The notes: a model not told the origin generated them from the letters alone. A DNA stretch of 64,000 nucleotides from Pseudomonas sp. JUb42 (GCF_024807945.1 NZ_JANUFD010000018.1:62001-126000), one strand, 5' to 3'. Shown: positions 1-9,117, counted from the stretch's first letter. Made by a program: numbers and translations.

Positions 1-1446
1 CCGGACTATCAGGCACCCGGCAATACCCTGACCGCGCAATACGACAACCAGGCCCGACTGCAGCAGCGCGTCGGTGAAACTCCGGCTCCCGCTCTGGACA
101 CCTGGTGGAGCGGCTTTGCCGACCCGGAGCTGAGTCGTATCGTCGACCGCGTCCTGGCGCAGAACCTTGACCTGCAAGTGTCCCTCGCAAGGGTCGAACA
201 GGCCCGTGCCGTGGCCCGGCATGCCGGTGCCGAGCGCCTGCCCCAGGGCGCCCTGGATGCCCAGGCTGTGCGCCAGCGCCAATCACTGAACAGCCCGCTG
301 GGTGAGATCGGCAGCGCCTTCCCCGGCTACAAACGTAACCAGACCCTGGAAAATCTAGGCGCTGGAGCCAGTTGGGAAGCCGATCTGGCCGGTGGCCTCA
401 AGCGCGGCGAAGAAGCCGCCAGCGCTGAAGCCGAGGCGGCCGAAGCCAGTCATGCCGGGGTGCGTATTTCGGTCGCCGCCGAAGCCGCTGATGCCTATTT
501 CCGCATTCGTGGTGCGCAGCAGCGTATCGCTCTGGCCGAGGAGCAAGTCAAGACCGAGTCGGGCTTGCTGGCCCTGGTCAATGATCGTTTTCGCAGTGGC
601 CTGGCCACTCAACGCGAGCAGGCCCAGGCCCAGGCATTGGTGTCCCAGGCCCGCGCCACCCTGCCGCCGCTGCGCACCGAACAGGCCCTGCAACTCAACC
701 GTCTGGACGTATTGATGGGCGCGCAACCCGGCACCTACGCCAAGGAACTGCTGGCCACGGCCCAGACCTACAAGGTGCCGACCATCAGCGACAGCGAAGG
801 CCCGGCCAGCCTGTTGCGCCGCCGCCCCGACGTGATCGCCGCCGAACGCCGCCTGGCCGCCAGTAATGCGCGCATCGGCGAATCCATCGCCGAGTACTAC
901 CCGAAAGTCTCGCTTTCCGGCCTGCTGGGCTTTGAAAGCCTGCATAGTGGCTCGCTGATCGGCTCTTCCTCCTTCCAGCCACAGGCGGCGATTGGCTTGC
1001 ACTGGCTGCTGTTCGATTTCGGCCGTGTCGACGCTGAGGTCGCCCAGGCCAAGGGCGCCAATGCCCAGGCCCTGGCCGAATACCGCCAGGCCATGCTCAA
1101 GGCCACCGAAGACGTGGAAAACGCTATCGTCACCCTCACAGAACTGGAAGCCCAGCGCCTGGATGTGAATCAGGAAGTCGAGGCCCACCAGGTCGCCCGC
1201 ACCGCCGCCGAAGACGCCTACAAGGGTGGCGCCATCAGCCTGGTGGAAGTGCTCGACGAAGATCGCCTGCTGCTCACCTCACGGGATCAACTGGCGCAAC
1301 TGCACGCCAACGACGCCAGGGCAGCGGTGTCGACGTTCAGAGCATTGGGAGGGGGTTGGCCCGCAAGAACGGTGGGAGCGGATTTATCCGCGAAGGCGTC
1401 AGCACAATCAGTATCATCGACACTGACAGACCGCATTCGCGAATAA
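1..1446 (+). CDS. RND efflux outer-membrane factor (NodT/OprM family), 5' end outside window
   Basis: The reading frame is open from base 1, so the start, signal peptide and lipobox lie to the left of the window; 481 residues are visible. The protein is a TolC-like outer-membrane channel of tripartite RND pumps. Two outer-membrane-efflux repeats are recognisable: an early segment with a tryptophan pair and DPEL, and a later segment with RRRPDV and an Ala/Leu-rich helical barrel. The family normally ends close after the ALGGGW motif, which is at about 1343-1360. Here the frame continues about 30 residues, of which the last 24 plus the stop are encoded by a REP doublet (1372-1458). The inner-membrane pump genes are presumably upstream. 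Family assignment is secure; the substrate is unknown. Confidence 0.9.
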   Translation, partial: PDYQAPGNTLTAQYDNQARLQQRVGETPAPALDTWWSGFADPELSRIVDRVLAQNLDLQVSLARVEQARAVARHAGAERLPQGALDAQAVRQRQSLNSPLGEIGSAFPGYKRNQTLENLGAGASWEADLAGGLKRGEEAASAEAEAAEASHAGVRISVAAEAADAYFRIRGAQQRIALAEEQVKTESGLLALVNDRFRSGLATQREQAQAQALVSQARATLPPLRTEQALQLNRLDVLMGAQPGTYAKELLATAQTYKVPTISDSEGPASLLRRRPDVIAAERRLAASNARIGESIAEYYPKVSLSGLLGFESLHSGSLIGSSSFQPQAAIGLHWLLFDFGRVDAEVAQAKGANAQALAEYRQAMLKATEDVENAIVTLTELEAQRLDVNQEVEAHQVARTAAEDAYKGGAISLVEVLDEDRLLLTSRDQLAQLHANDARAAVSTFRALGGGWPARTVGADLSAKASAQSVSSTLTDRIRE

Positions 1447-1458
1447 ATTCGCTCCCAC
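1372..1458. repeat. REPIN, family A (GTGGGAGCG...CGCTCCCAC)
   Basis: Two inverted REP units, one starting GTGGGAGCGGATTTATCCGCG and the other ending CGCGAATAAATTCGCTCCCAC, flank a central spacer and can fold into a long hairpin. The left unit is read through by the efflux gene and the right unit supplies its TAA stop (1444-1446). The same arms recur at 8991, 27132, 29597, 52818 and 56719. Confidence 0.85.
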
Positions 1459-1491
1459 CTAATTTGCGTCCACCTCAGGGTGAGGCGTAGA

Positions 1492-2313
1492 TCAGCCCTT
1501 GATAAAGCCCAGCAGAATCTCGTTGATCTCATCAGCCATCACAGTGCACATACCGTGGGAACCACCGGCTACGATCTTCAGGGTCGAACCACTGATCAAC
1601 TTGGCGGATTTCTTCCCGGATGCATCAATCGGCACGATTTGATCGTCATCACCGTGCAGGACCAGAGTCGGCACGTCGATCTTCTTCAGGTCTTCAGTGA
1701 AGTCGGTTTCCGAGAACGCCTTGATGCAGTCCAGCTCGCCCTTGATCGAACCGAGCATGCCCATGCGCCAGAAATCGTCGATCACGCCTTGAGAGGTCTT
1801 GGCACCTTCACGGTTGTAGCCATAGAACGGCACCGGCAGGTCCTTGAAGAACTGTGAACGATCCGCCTTTACACCGGCACGAATGCCATCGAACACTTCA
1901 ATCGGCAAACCTTCGGGGTTACTCGCACTCTTGAGCATGACCGGTGGCACAGCGCCGATCAGTACGGCCTTGGCCACGCGGGAAGTGCCATGACGACCGA
2001 TATAACGCGCCACTTCACCACCACCGGTGGAGTGGCCGATCATGATTGCGTCTTTCAGATCCAGCGCGTTGAACAGTTCAGCCAGGTCGTCGGCGTAGGT
2101 GTCCATCTCGTTACCTTCCCACGACTGCCCCGAACGGCCATGGCCGCGACGGTCATGGGCGATGACCTGATAACCCTGCTGGCCGAGGAACACCATCTGC
2201 GCATCCCAGGCATCGCCATCCAGCGGCCAGCCATGGGAAAACACGATCGGCTGCCCGGTGCCCCAGTCCTTGTAGTAGATCTCGGTGCCATCTTTGACCT
2301 TCAGCGTCGCCAT
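1492..2313 (-). CDS. alpha/beta hydrolase, non-heme chloroperoxidase / arylesterase type
   Basis: A 273-residue alpha/beta-hydrolase. The nucleophile elbow is GHSTGGG, the oxyanion-region HGWPLD follows the first strands, the acid lies in the HGDDDQIVP segment, and the catalytic His is in GGSHGM near the C-terminus. Length and these motifs match the cofactor-free haloperoxidase/arylesterase family of Pseudomonas and Streptomyces. The ATG at 2313 is chosen over an upstream in-frame start because an AGAGGA ribosome site precedes it. It probably hydrolyses esters or forms peracids; the physiological substrate is unknown. It is a single gene, convergent with the efflux gene. Confidence 0.85.
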   Translation of the reverse strand: MATLKVKDGTEIYYKDWGTGQPIVFSHGWPLDGDAWDAQMVFLGQQGYQVIAHDRRGHGRSGQSWEGNEMDTYADDLAELFNALDLKDAIMIGHSTGGGEVARYIGRHGTSRVAKAVLIGAVPPVMLKSASNPEGLPIEVFDGIRAGVKADRSQFFKDLPVPFYGYNREGAKTSQGVIDDFWRMGMLGSIKGELDCIKAFSETDFTEDLKKIDVPTLVLHGDDDQIVPIDASGKKSAKLISGSTLKIVAGGSHGMCTVMADEINEILLGFIKG

Positions 2314-2590
2314 GGATGCGTCCTCTTTATGGTTGAGCGGGATGAGGGGATAAAGACTAGACCTGGTCTCCAAGGGCGCCTTGAATGGTTGTGCTGTTTA
2401 AGACCGGAGGTCGAAAGGGCAACGGTCGTCAAGAGCGCTTTGCACGCGATCGGCACCGAGGCTCCCACAATGACGGTGCATGCTCACCCATCATTTCGAA
2501 AACCCATCACACCTATGCCCGCAGCGGTCTGTTACTCCAACCGGTCGCACCGCACTCTGGCTCCTGTCATCCATTCACAGGAGCTTGACC

Positions 2591-3157
2591 ATGCTAACCA
2601 TGCAGTATTCCCATCGCCTACCCGCCGACTACGACCTGCAATTGATCCGCCGCCGGGCGGCCGAGCGCGGGCCGTTGTGGGACGATCGCCAGGGCCTGGC
2701 CTGCAAAGCCTTCGTCGCCACCGAAAAAGACCGCCACGGCGCCAACGGCAACCTGTATGCCTCGGTCTATCTGTGGCGCGACATATCCGCTGCGACGGCC
2801 TTTCTGACCGGTGAGAGTTTTCAGGGGGTGATTGATTCGTTTGGTCGTCCGCAGGTACATACATGGCTGACCCTCGACGCCCAGCTTGGCCCGGCGCGCG
2901 AGGCCTTGGCCCTGTATGAGGAAGTCGTGCCCCTGACCGCCTCGGCAGATCGCCAGCAAGTGCTGAACCTGGAGATCGAGCGCAACCGGCTGTTGGCCGA
3001 CAGCAGCGATACCGTGGTCGCCTGGACTGCACTGGATCCCGATGCCTGGCAATTGCTGCGTTTTCGCCTCTCGGCGGCGGCGGCGCAAACGCTCGAAGGT
3101 CAGAGTGTCTATGAAGTGCTGTACCTGGCCCAACCCGAGCTGGAGCAGTTGCGATGA
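2591..3157 (+). CDS. DUF4865-like protein
   Basis: A 188-residue cytoplasmic protein with no signal peptide. It opens with MQYSHRLPADYDLQLIRRR, the pattern I associate with DUF4865 proteins (a dimeric alpha/beta-barrel-like fold, function unknown). An AGGAG site sits just before the ATG. It overlaps a 32-codon membrane peptide by ATGA, and a LysR gene is convergent immediately after, an arrangement often seen for this family. The function is not known; the DUF name is by eye. Confidence 0.65.
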   Translation: MLTMQYSHRLPADYDLQLIRRRAAERGPLWDDRQGLACKAFVATEKDRHGANGNLYASVYLWRDISAATAFLTGESFQGVIDSFGRPQVHTWLTLDAQLGPAREALALYEEVVPLTASADRQQVLNLEIERNRLLADSSDTVVAWTALDPDAWQLLRFRLSAAAAQTLEGQSVYEVLYLAQPELEQLR

Positions 3158-3252
3158 ACGCAGAACTGCGCGCTCATCTATTGGGTTTGCTGGTCGGCGC
3201 GGCGCTGATCATCGGCCTGACCCTGCTGCTGATGCTGCTGATCAGGCATTAG
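3154..3252 (+). CDS. 32-residue single-pass membrane peptide
   Basis: The start codon overlaps the upstream stop (ATGA at 3154-3157), which argues for translational coupling. The product begins MNAELRAHLLGLLVGAALII, is almost wholly one hydrophobic helix rich in Leu, Gly, Ala and Ile, and ends RH. The stop at 3250-3252 overlaps the 3' end of the convergent LysR gene by 11 bases. It resembles short hydrophobic subunit-like peptides such as KdpF or CydX in size only. No homology is claimed; it could be a chance frame, but the coupling and the clean helix favour a real gene. Confidence 0.5.
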   Translation: MNAELRAHLLGLLVGAALIIGLTLLLMLLIRH

Positions 3253-4093
3253 CCGTCGAACGCACCGCCGACGCCAGGGTCTGCAAGACACCGCGAACCT
3301 GTGGCGTCGAGGCGCTGGAATAGAGGATCACTTCGCGGCTCGGTAGGGGCGGCAAGCCCAGTTTCGCGCCAACATCCACCAATCCGGCCGGGGCCACACG
3401 CCGCGCCAGAGCCGCCACCGCCAATCCGGCGCTGACCGCTGCGGCGATGGTGCTCATGCCGCCGCCGACAAACACTTCGTTCCAGGCAATCCCCGCTTCG
3501 TCCAGCAGCGAAGTGGCCATCGCCCGCATGCTGCACGGCGCAGGCTGGGTGGCCAGACGCAGGGGCTCACCGGGGCGATGGTCGTAGTCATCAGCAGCCA
3601 TCCAGGCAAACTGCTCCTTGAATACCACTTCACCGTCCTGACGGCGATTGTCGTAGCCCAACACCAGGGCACCGCCGAGCAGGCCGCGGTCGAAGGCATC
3701 GCGAATATCCCGGGACGTGCCGATATGCAGTTCGATCTGCAGATTGGGTTGCGCAGCCTTGAGGTGCTTGAGCAGCAGCGGCAGTTCAGCACCAATGATG
3801 TGATGGCTGATGCCCACCACCAAGCGCTGTTGCGGCTGCTCGAATGAACCGATGGCGCCTTGATAGGCCACCAGCAGGTTGCGCGCGGCGGCGAGGAAGG
3901 TGCTGCCCTCGGCGGACAGCCTGACCTTGCGCGGCGTGCGCTCCAGCAGGCGACGACCGAGGGCGTCCTCCAGACGTTTGATTTTCAGGCTGACCGCCGA
4001 CTGAGTGGTGTCGATGATCTCTGCCGCCCGGGTGAAACTCTTGAGGTCGGCCACCAGCACAAAGGCCTGCACCGCATCGATATCCAGCGCCAT
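3242..4093 (-). CDS. LysR-family transcriptional regulator
   Basis: A 283-residue regulator. The winged helix-turn-helix occupies roughly residues 5-62 (AEIIDTTQSAVSLKIKRLED is the HTH), followed by the effector-binding domain. It is convergent with the DUF4865-like gene and its membrane peptide. The glutaminase gene is downstream of its promoter side on the same strand, separated by 63 bases. The target is unknown; the DUF4865 gene is the usual partner in other genomes. The effector domain is slightly shorter than in typical 300-residue members. Confidence 0.9.
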   Translation of the reverse strand: MALDIDAVQAFVLVADLKSFTRAAEIIDTTQSAVSLKIKRLEDALGRRLLERTPRKVRLSAEGSTFLAAARNLLVAYQGAIGSFEQPQQRLVVGISHHIIGAELPLLLKHLKAAQPNLQIELHIGTSRDIRDAFDRGLLGGALVLGYDNRRQDGEVVFKEQFAWMAADDYDHRPGEPLRLATQPAPCSMRAMATSLLDEAGIAWNEVFVGGGMSTIAAAVSAGLAVAALARRVAPAGLVDVGAKLGLPPLPSREVILYSSASTPQVRGVLQTLASAVRSTANA

Positions 4094-4156
4094 GATTGAT
4101 AATCCCTGGAAATGACTGAGCTATCCAAAGATATGATTCTGCCATGATTGAGCGAA

Positions 4157-5065
4157 TCAGAACACCGACCAGTTGATCCGCGCGCTCAGTTTTTCCAGGG
4201 CGGCCATGCCCACCAGGGAATTGCCCGCAGCATTCAGCTCCGGCGACCAGACACACACCGAAAACTGCCCCGGCACCACGGCGACGATACCGCCGCCTAC
4301 GCCGCTCTTGCCCGGCAGGCCGACGCGATAGGCAAAGTTACCGGCCTCGTCGTACAGCCCGCTAGTGGCCATGATCGAGTTGAGCTGGGTGGTTTGGCGC
4401 GGCGTGAGGATCTGCTCGCCGCTATGGACGCAGAAGCCTTCGTGGGCCAGAAAACTGAAGGCTTTGGCCAGGTCGATGCAGCTCATGCTCAAGGCGCAGT
4501 GATGGAAATAGCTGCGCAGCACCGCTTCGACATCGCCATGAAAATTATCGAAGGACTTCATCAGGTAGGCCGCCGCCGCGTTGCGCGAGCGGTGCTGATA
4601 CTCGGACTCGGCCACCATCGCATCGGAGACGATCTTCGGGTTGCTGCACAGACGCCGGACAAAATCGCGCATCGACAGCGATGGCGCGGCAAAACGCGAC
4701 TGGTTGATATCGCAGATCACCAAAGCCCCGGCGTTGATGAACGGATTACGCGGCCGCCCGCGCTCGAACTCCAACTGCACCAGGGAATTGAACGGCTGGC
4801 CGGAAGGCTCGTGGCCCAGACGCTGCCAGATATCCTCGCCGGTGTGACCGATGGCCTGGACCAGGCTGAACACCTTGGAAATACTCTGGATCGAGAACAG
4901 CGTGCCGGCATCGCCAGCGTGATACAGCTCGCCATCGTTGCTGTACACGGCAATGCCCAGTTGATTCGGCTTGACGCCGCCCAGGGCCGGAATGTAGTTG
5001 GCGACCTTGCCCTGACCGATCAGCGGACGTACTTCGTCGAGGATTTCGTTCAACAGCGACTGCAT
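4157..5065 (-). CDS. glsB: glutaminase (GlsB/YneH type)
   Basis: A 302-residue serine-dependent glutaminase that deaminates L-glutamine to glutamate and ammonia. The beta-lactamase-like SxxK motif is SISK at residues 61-64. Other family blocks seen are RPLIGQGKVANYIPAL near the start, NPFINAGALV in the middle, and GKSGVGGGIVAVVPG before the end. Full length matches the family (about 300-308). The ATG at 5065 is preferred because the family starts there; a longer in-frame extension runs into the intergenic region. A REPIN and an Lrp-type regulator lie upstream. Confidence 0.95.
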   Translation of the reverse strand: MQSLLNEILDEVRPLIGQGKVANYIPALGGVKPNQLGIAVYSNDGELYHAGDAGTLFSIQSISKVFSLVQAIGHTGEDIWQRLGHEPSGQPFNSLVQLEFERGRPRNPFINAGALVICDINQSRFAAPSLSMRDFVRRLCSNPKIVSDAMVAESEYQHRSRNAAAAYLMKSFDNFHGDVEAVLRSYFHHCALSMSCIDLAKAFSFLAHEGFCVHSGEQILTPRQTTQLNSIMATSGLYDEAGNFAYRVGLPGKSGVGGGIVAVVPGQFSVCVWSPELNAAGNSLVGMAALEKLSARINWSVF

Positions 5066-5127
5066 GGATGACCCCGGTGTTTTTGGGGCAGCATCAGACC
5101 CTATTGCGCACTCAAGCACAAGCCCGC

Positions 5128-5216
5128 TGGAGCGAGGCTTGCCCGCGAAATCGATACTCCAGGCTCAGAAACCTCAAGGGAGACGCTGGCCCCTTCGCAG
5201 GCAAGCCTCGCTCCAA
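5128..5216. repeat. REPIN, family C (TGGAGCGAGGCTTGCCCGCGAA)
   Basis: Inverted arms TGGAGCGAGGCTTGCC and GCAAGCCTCGCTCCA around a 50-60 base spacer. It lies between the glutaminase and the Lrp/AsnC gene. Related copies are at 23572 and 62328. Confidence 0.8.
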
Positions 5217-5249
5217 CAAAATGGTAAAACCGGGCTGTCCCGTCAGGTA

Positions 5250-5738
5250 TCAATGCCGCAACAACTTGCGCAACGGCACCCCGTCCTTCATCACCGGCGA
5301 CTTGATCACGATATAGCTGAAGTACTTGGAGATACCGATATTCTTGTCCAGCAGCTCCTCCACCACTTCCTGATAGTGCTGGATGCTGCGGGTCATGAAG
5401 CGCACCAGGTAGTCGTAACCGCCGCTGATCAGGTGGCATTCGAGCACTTCGTCGACCAAGCGGATATTGGCTTCGAATTTAGCGAAATCTTCGCGCTTGT
5501 GGTCGCTCAGGGAGACTTCGGTGAAGACCGTTACCGAGTCGGTGATCTTGGCCAGGTTGAGGTGGGCCTTGTAGCTGGAAATGTAGCCCGCCGACTCCAG
5601 GCGCTTGACACGTTGCAGACAAGGGCTGGCCGACAGACCCACGGCATCCGCGAGGCTGACGTTGGTCATGCGGCCGTCTTTTTGCAGTTCGACCAGGATA
5701 TTGATATCAATCCGGTCCAGTTTGACCAACCCTTCCAT
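5250..5738 (-). CDS. Lrp/AsnC-family transcriptional regulator
   Basis: A 162-residue feast/famine regulator. The N-terminal winged helix-turn-helix has the signature LADAVGLSASPCLQRVKRLE, and the C-terminal RAM/AsnC ligand domain contains the ISGGYDYLVRF segment. The ATG at 5738 is chosen; a GTG one codon upstream is also possible but sits too near the AGAGG site. The HAD and GabT-like genes lie upstream on the same strand, so an amino-acid-responsive role for these neighbours is plausible but inferred. Confidence 0.93.
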   Translation of the reverse strand: MEGLVKLDRIDINILVELQKDGRMTNVSLADAVGLSASPCLQRVKRLESAGYISSYKAHLNLAKITDSVTVFTEVSLSDHKREDFAKFEANIRLVDEVLECHLISGGYDYLVRFMTRSIQHYQEVVEELLDKNIGISKYFSYIVIKSPVMKDGVPLRKLLRH

Positions 5739-5790
5739 CACGCGCCTCTTGCTTGGTAACTATTCAGTACAGAAGTACCTTCTAACAAAA

Positions 5791-6447
5791 TCAGCACCTT
5801 AAAGACAACTGATGCTGTCGCACGAGGTCCGCCATGCTGTTGATACAGAAGTCTGCCGGGCAGGTTTTGCGGTGCTCGGCGGCTCCCCGACGGATCAGGC
5901 ACAGGCCGCCTTCACCCAATGCCTGGGCCGGTGGCCGTGACAGCAACAGGGTGTCGGCAGGGTCGATGTCCAGTTCCGCCAGCCAGTCGCCGCCATCCAG
6001 CGGATTGTCCGCCAGGGACAGCAAGTGCTCGGGCAACAGCCCCAGGCGTTCGCACAAGACACCACGATCCTCCACATCACGGTCGGCGTATACCCGCAGG
6101 TGATAAAACTTGCGCAGATACAGCATTGCCCCCGGTACATCCTCGAACAGGGTCCAGCCCGGCACCGAACGGGCGAAGCTCATGCCCTCCTCCCAACTGG
6201 ACTTGATCTCCAGGCGCTCGGCCATCTGCCGATGGGCAAAGCACAGCATGCCGCTGAAGCCAAGTTCCGCGTAGCGCGGATACAGCGAGCGAATCACGTC
6301 CTTGTACTCGGCCAGGATCTGCCCCTTGTCCGGCGCCTCAAGGCGGTTTTCCAGCAGCGGCTGCAAGGCCGCCCAGACGCCCGAATCCCGATCCACCAGC
6401 ACTTCGTCGCAGTCGATCAGCAATGCGCGGTATTCAGTCAGCCCCAT
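5791..6447 (-). CDS. HAD-superfamily hydrolase
   Basis: A 218-residue haloacid-dehalogenase-like phosphatase. Motif I is LLIDCDEVLVD near residues 9-19 (DxDxV with a Glu following), and a helical cap follows. Motif II is poorly conserved and the acidic motif IV is near SLADNPLDGGDW. The probable activity is phosphomonoester hydrolysis with an unknown substrate. It lies 52 bases upstream of the Lrp gene and 75 bases downstream of the aminotransferase gene on the same strand, so the three may be co-transcribed. Confidence 0.75.
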   Translation of the reverse strand: MGLTEYRALLIDCDEVLVDRDSGVWAALQPLLENRLEAPDKGQILAEYKDVIRSLYPRYAELGFSGMLCFAHRQMAERLEIKSSWEEGMSFARSVPGWTLFEDVPGAMLYLRKFYHLRVYADRDVEDRGVLCERLGLLPEHLLSLADNPLDGGDWLAELDIDPADTLLLSRPPAQALGEGGLCLIRRGAAEHRKTCPADFCINSMADLVRQHQLSLRC

Positions 6448-6522
6448 GGCAGATACAACCTCCAGTTCATCCCGGTATGCCCGCTGGCCGATCCTTGTTG
6501 AACCGGCCAGCGATGCCAGTGG

Positions 6523-7818
6523 TCAGGCGATCAAGATACGTGCCAGCGCACCGTCGAGAATCTCCAGTGCTTCGTCGATCTGCGCTTCAGTAGTCACCAG
6601 CGGCGCAAGGAAACGCATGACGTTGCGATACACCCCGCACTTGATCACCAACAGACCGCCAACACGGGCCTGATCGATCAGTTGCTGGGTCAGGTCGGCA
6701 TCCGGGCTGCGTTCGGCGTCGGCCTTGATCAGCTCAATGGCCACCATGAAACCGGTGGCACGTACGTCGCCGATACGCGGGTAGCGTGCCTGCAACCTGA
6801 GCAGGCCGTCGCGCAGGCGATCGCCCAGCACCTGGCCGCGCTCGACCAGTTTTTCTTCGGCATAGGTGTCGATCACCGCCAGCGCCGCCGCGCAGGCCAG
6901 GGCATTGCCGCCGTAGGTGCCGCCGAGACCACCGGGCAACGGTGCGTCCATGATCTCGGCACGGCCGACCACACCCGACAGCGGGAAGCCTCCGGCCAGG
7001 CTTTTGGCCACGGTAACCAGGTCCGGCTGGATGCCTGCGTGCTGAAAGCCGAACATCTTGCCGGTGCGACCGAAGCCGGTCTGGATCTCATCGAGGATCA
7101 ACACAATGCCGTGCTGCTCAGTGAGTTTGCGCAAGGCCTTGAGGAACGCCACCGGCGCGGCAAGGAAACCACCGTCGCCCTGTACCGGTTCGATGATGAT
7201 GGCGGCGACGCGATCGGCGGCAACCTGGGTCGCCAGCAGCTCATTCAGCGCAGCCAGGGCCATGTCGCTGCTGAAGCCGCGGTACTCGTTCGGGTACGGG
7301 GTATGGAAGATCTCCGGGGCAAACGGGCCGAAGTTCTGTTTGTACGGCTGGCTCATGCCAGTCAGAGTGGTGCCCAGCAAGGTGCGGCCGTGGAAGCCGC
7401 CACGGAAGGCAATGACGGCCGAACGATTGGTGTGGGCACGGGCGATCTTGATGGCGTTTTCCACCGCTTCGGCACCGGAGGTGAACAGCACGGCCTTGTG
7501 CGCCACCTCGCCACCGACCATCTGCGACAGCCGCTTGGCCAGTTCGATATAGGGCTGGTAGGCCGCTACCTGGAAACAGGCATGGGTGATCTTGCTCAGT
7601 TGGCCCTGCACTGCCTTGACCACATTAGGGTGGTTGTGACCGATGTTGAGCACGCCGATACCGCCGACGAAATCCAGATAACGCTTGCCATCCACGTCCC
7701 ACAGCTCCGAGCCCTGGGCGCGATCGATGACCAGTGGGTGCGCATTGACGATACCGCGCGGTACGAACTGATCACGCTGACGCAGTAAATGGTGTGCTTC
7801 GTCGACTTTGCTGTTCAT
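6523..7818 (-). CDS. gabT: 4-aminobutyrate--2-oxoglutarate aminotransferase type (class III)
   Basis: A 431-residue class-III PLP aminotransferase. The Schiff-base lysine is in TVAKSLAGGFPLSG, the phosphate-binding TSGAEAVENAIK and FHGRT segments are intact, and LDEIQTGFGRTGK precedes the lysine. The length and the QRDQFVPRGI N-terminus fit GabT, which transfers the amino group of GABA to 2-oxoglutarate giving succinate semialdehyde. Substrate range in this class is broad (5-aminovalerate and other omega-amino acids possible). The ATG at 7818 follows an AGGAA site; an upstream in-frame extension lacks one. A GabD-like gene is 2.4 kb away in another operon. Confidence 0.85.
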   Translation of the reverse strand: MNSKVDEAHHLLRQRDQFVPRGIVNAHPLVIDRAQGSELWDVDGKRYLDFVGGIGVLNIGHNHPNVVKAVQGQLSKITHACFQVAAYQPYIELAKRLSQMVGGEVAHKAVLFTSGAEAVENAIKIARAHTNRSAVIAFRGGFHGRTLLGTTLTGMSQPYKQNFGPFAPEIFHTPYPNEYRGFSSDMALAALNELLATQVAADRVAAIIIEPVQGDGGFLAAPVAFLKALRKLTEQHGIVLILDEIQTGFGRTGKMFGFQHAGIQPDLVTVAKSLAGGFPLSGVVGRAEIMDAPLPGGLGGTYGGNALACAAALAVIDTYAEEKLVERGQVLGDRLRDGLLRLQARYPRIGDVRATGFMVAIELIKADAERSPDADLTQQLIDQARVGGLLVIKCGVYRNVMRFLAPLVTTEAQIDEALEILDGALARILIA

Positions 7819-8027
7819 GGTGGTTCCTGTAGGTAATGAGCCGCGCATTGAGCCCGGCAGCGGCAAGTGGTTGCGATGCTGTTCAGGTTAATCGTTCGGC
7901 GAAATGATCTACGCCGAACTTGCCGCCCGAGATGCCCGGATCCACTGTTTTACCCCGTGCTTTCAACAGATCATGCTCCGCCGTTGCGGCATCATGAATG
8001 CCCCTCTTCTTTACCCAGGAAATGCCC

Positions 8028-8954
8028 ATGGCGCTGCTCTATAAAGCTGACCCTGCGCGCGGCGAACAATGGCAGGCGCTGTTTGCCGAACACGCCCCGG
8101 ATATCCAATGGCGCGCCTGGCCGGACGTTGGCGATGGCACGCAAGTCGAGTACCTGGCTGCCTGGCAGGCACCGGACGATCTCGAGAACGTGCTGCCCAA
8201 TCTCAAGGTGTTGTTCGCCTTGTCGGCGGGAGTCGATCAACTGGACCTGAGCCGCATTCCCCTGAGCCTGCCAGTGGTGCGCCTGCTTGATCCTGGCATC
8301 AGCCAGGGCATGTGCGAGTACGCCAATTGGGCGGTGCTCAGCCTGCACCGCGACATGCTGCGCTACCGTCAGCAGCAGGTCGCCGGTCACTGGCAGGCTC
8401 ATCGACTGCTGCCCGCGAGCAAGCGCCGGATCGGGGTCATGGGCCTGGGGCTGCAGGCACAACATATTCTGGCGAGCCTGAAATCGTTCGGCTTTGCCCT
8501 TTCGGGCTGGGCCCGCAGTCAGCATGAGATCGAAGGTGTGACTTGTCATGCCGGGGTCGAACAACTGCCGGCCTTTCTCGCCCAGTGCGATATTCTGCTC
8601 TGCGTGTTGCCCCTGACCGAACAGACCGAAGGCATCCTCAATAAGGCGTTGTTCGCACAACTGCCCAAGGGCGCGGCGCTGATCAATATGGGCCGTGGCG
8701 GGCATCTGCGTGAGGACGACTTGCTCCAGGCCCTGGACAGCGGCCAGTTGAGCGCGGCGATTGTGGATGTGCTGCAGCAGGAACCCGCAGCAATGGATCA
8801 TCCATTCTGGAAGCATCCGCAGATCATGCTGACGCCCCATATTGCCGCCATGACCCAACCAGAAAGCGCCTTTGCCGGGCTACTGGAGAATATTCGCCGG
8901 TTCGAGCGCGGCGAGAAGATGCTCGGGCAAGTGGATCGCGGGCAGGGTTACTGA
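8028..8954 (+). CDS. D-2-hydroxyacid dehydrogenase, glyoxylate/hydroxypyruvate reductase A type
   Basis: A 308-residue NAD(P)-dependent reductase. The nucleotide fold is at about residues 136-145 (GVMGLGLQAQ). The substrate-binding Arg lies in INMGRGGHL, the Glu in DVLQQEP, and the catalytic His in LTPHIAAMT. The short N-terminal domain and the His in a PHIAAMTQP context fit the GhrA subgroup, which reduces glyoxylate and hydroxypyruvate. The ATG at 8028 follows CAGGAA; an upstream ATG at 7998 is less well placed. It stands alone, divergent from the aminotransferase. Confidence 0.88.
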   Translation: MALLYKADPARGEQWQALFAEHAPDIQWRAWPDVGDGTQVEYLAAWQAPDDLENVLPNLKVLFALSAGVDQLDLSRIPLSLPVVRLLDPGISQGMCEYANWAVLSLHRDMLRYRQQQVAGHWQAHRLLPASKRRIGVMGLGLQAQHILASLKSFGFALSGWARSQHEIEGVTCHAGVEQLPAFLAQCDILLCVLPLTEQTEGILNKALFAQLPKGAALINMGRGGHLREDDLLQALDSGQLSAAIVDVLQQEPAAMDHPFWKHPQIMLTPHIAAMTQPESAFAGLLENIRRFERGEKMLGQVDRGQGY

Positions 8955-8990
8955 ACCTTACTCTTTAGGGCGAACGATGGGAGCGAATGA

Positions 8991-9082
8991 TGTGGGAGCG
9001 AATTCATTCGCGAAGACGGTAGTACAGACAATACAAATTCGTCGGATGTAGTAGCCTCTTCGCGAATGAATTCGCTCCCACA
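8991..9082. repeat. REPIN, family A
   Basis: Arms TGTGGGAGCGAATTCATTCG and CGAATGAATTCGCTCCCACA are perfect inverted repeats around a spacer. It sits between the convergent hydroxyacid dehydrogenase and TtuC-like genes, where it could also act as a bidirectional transcription or mRNA-stability element. Confidence 0.9.
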
Positions 9083-9117
9083 AATCACTACTCCGGTCAT
9101 TTACCCTCCCATTAAAT

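Noticed and set aside
8991..9082. Possible CRISPR-like array from repeated arms
   Set aside because: Copies are single doublets scattered between genes, not regularly spaced direct repeats; they are REPINs.
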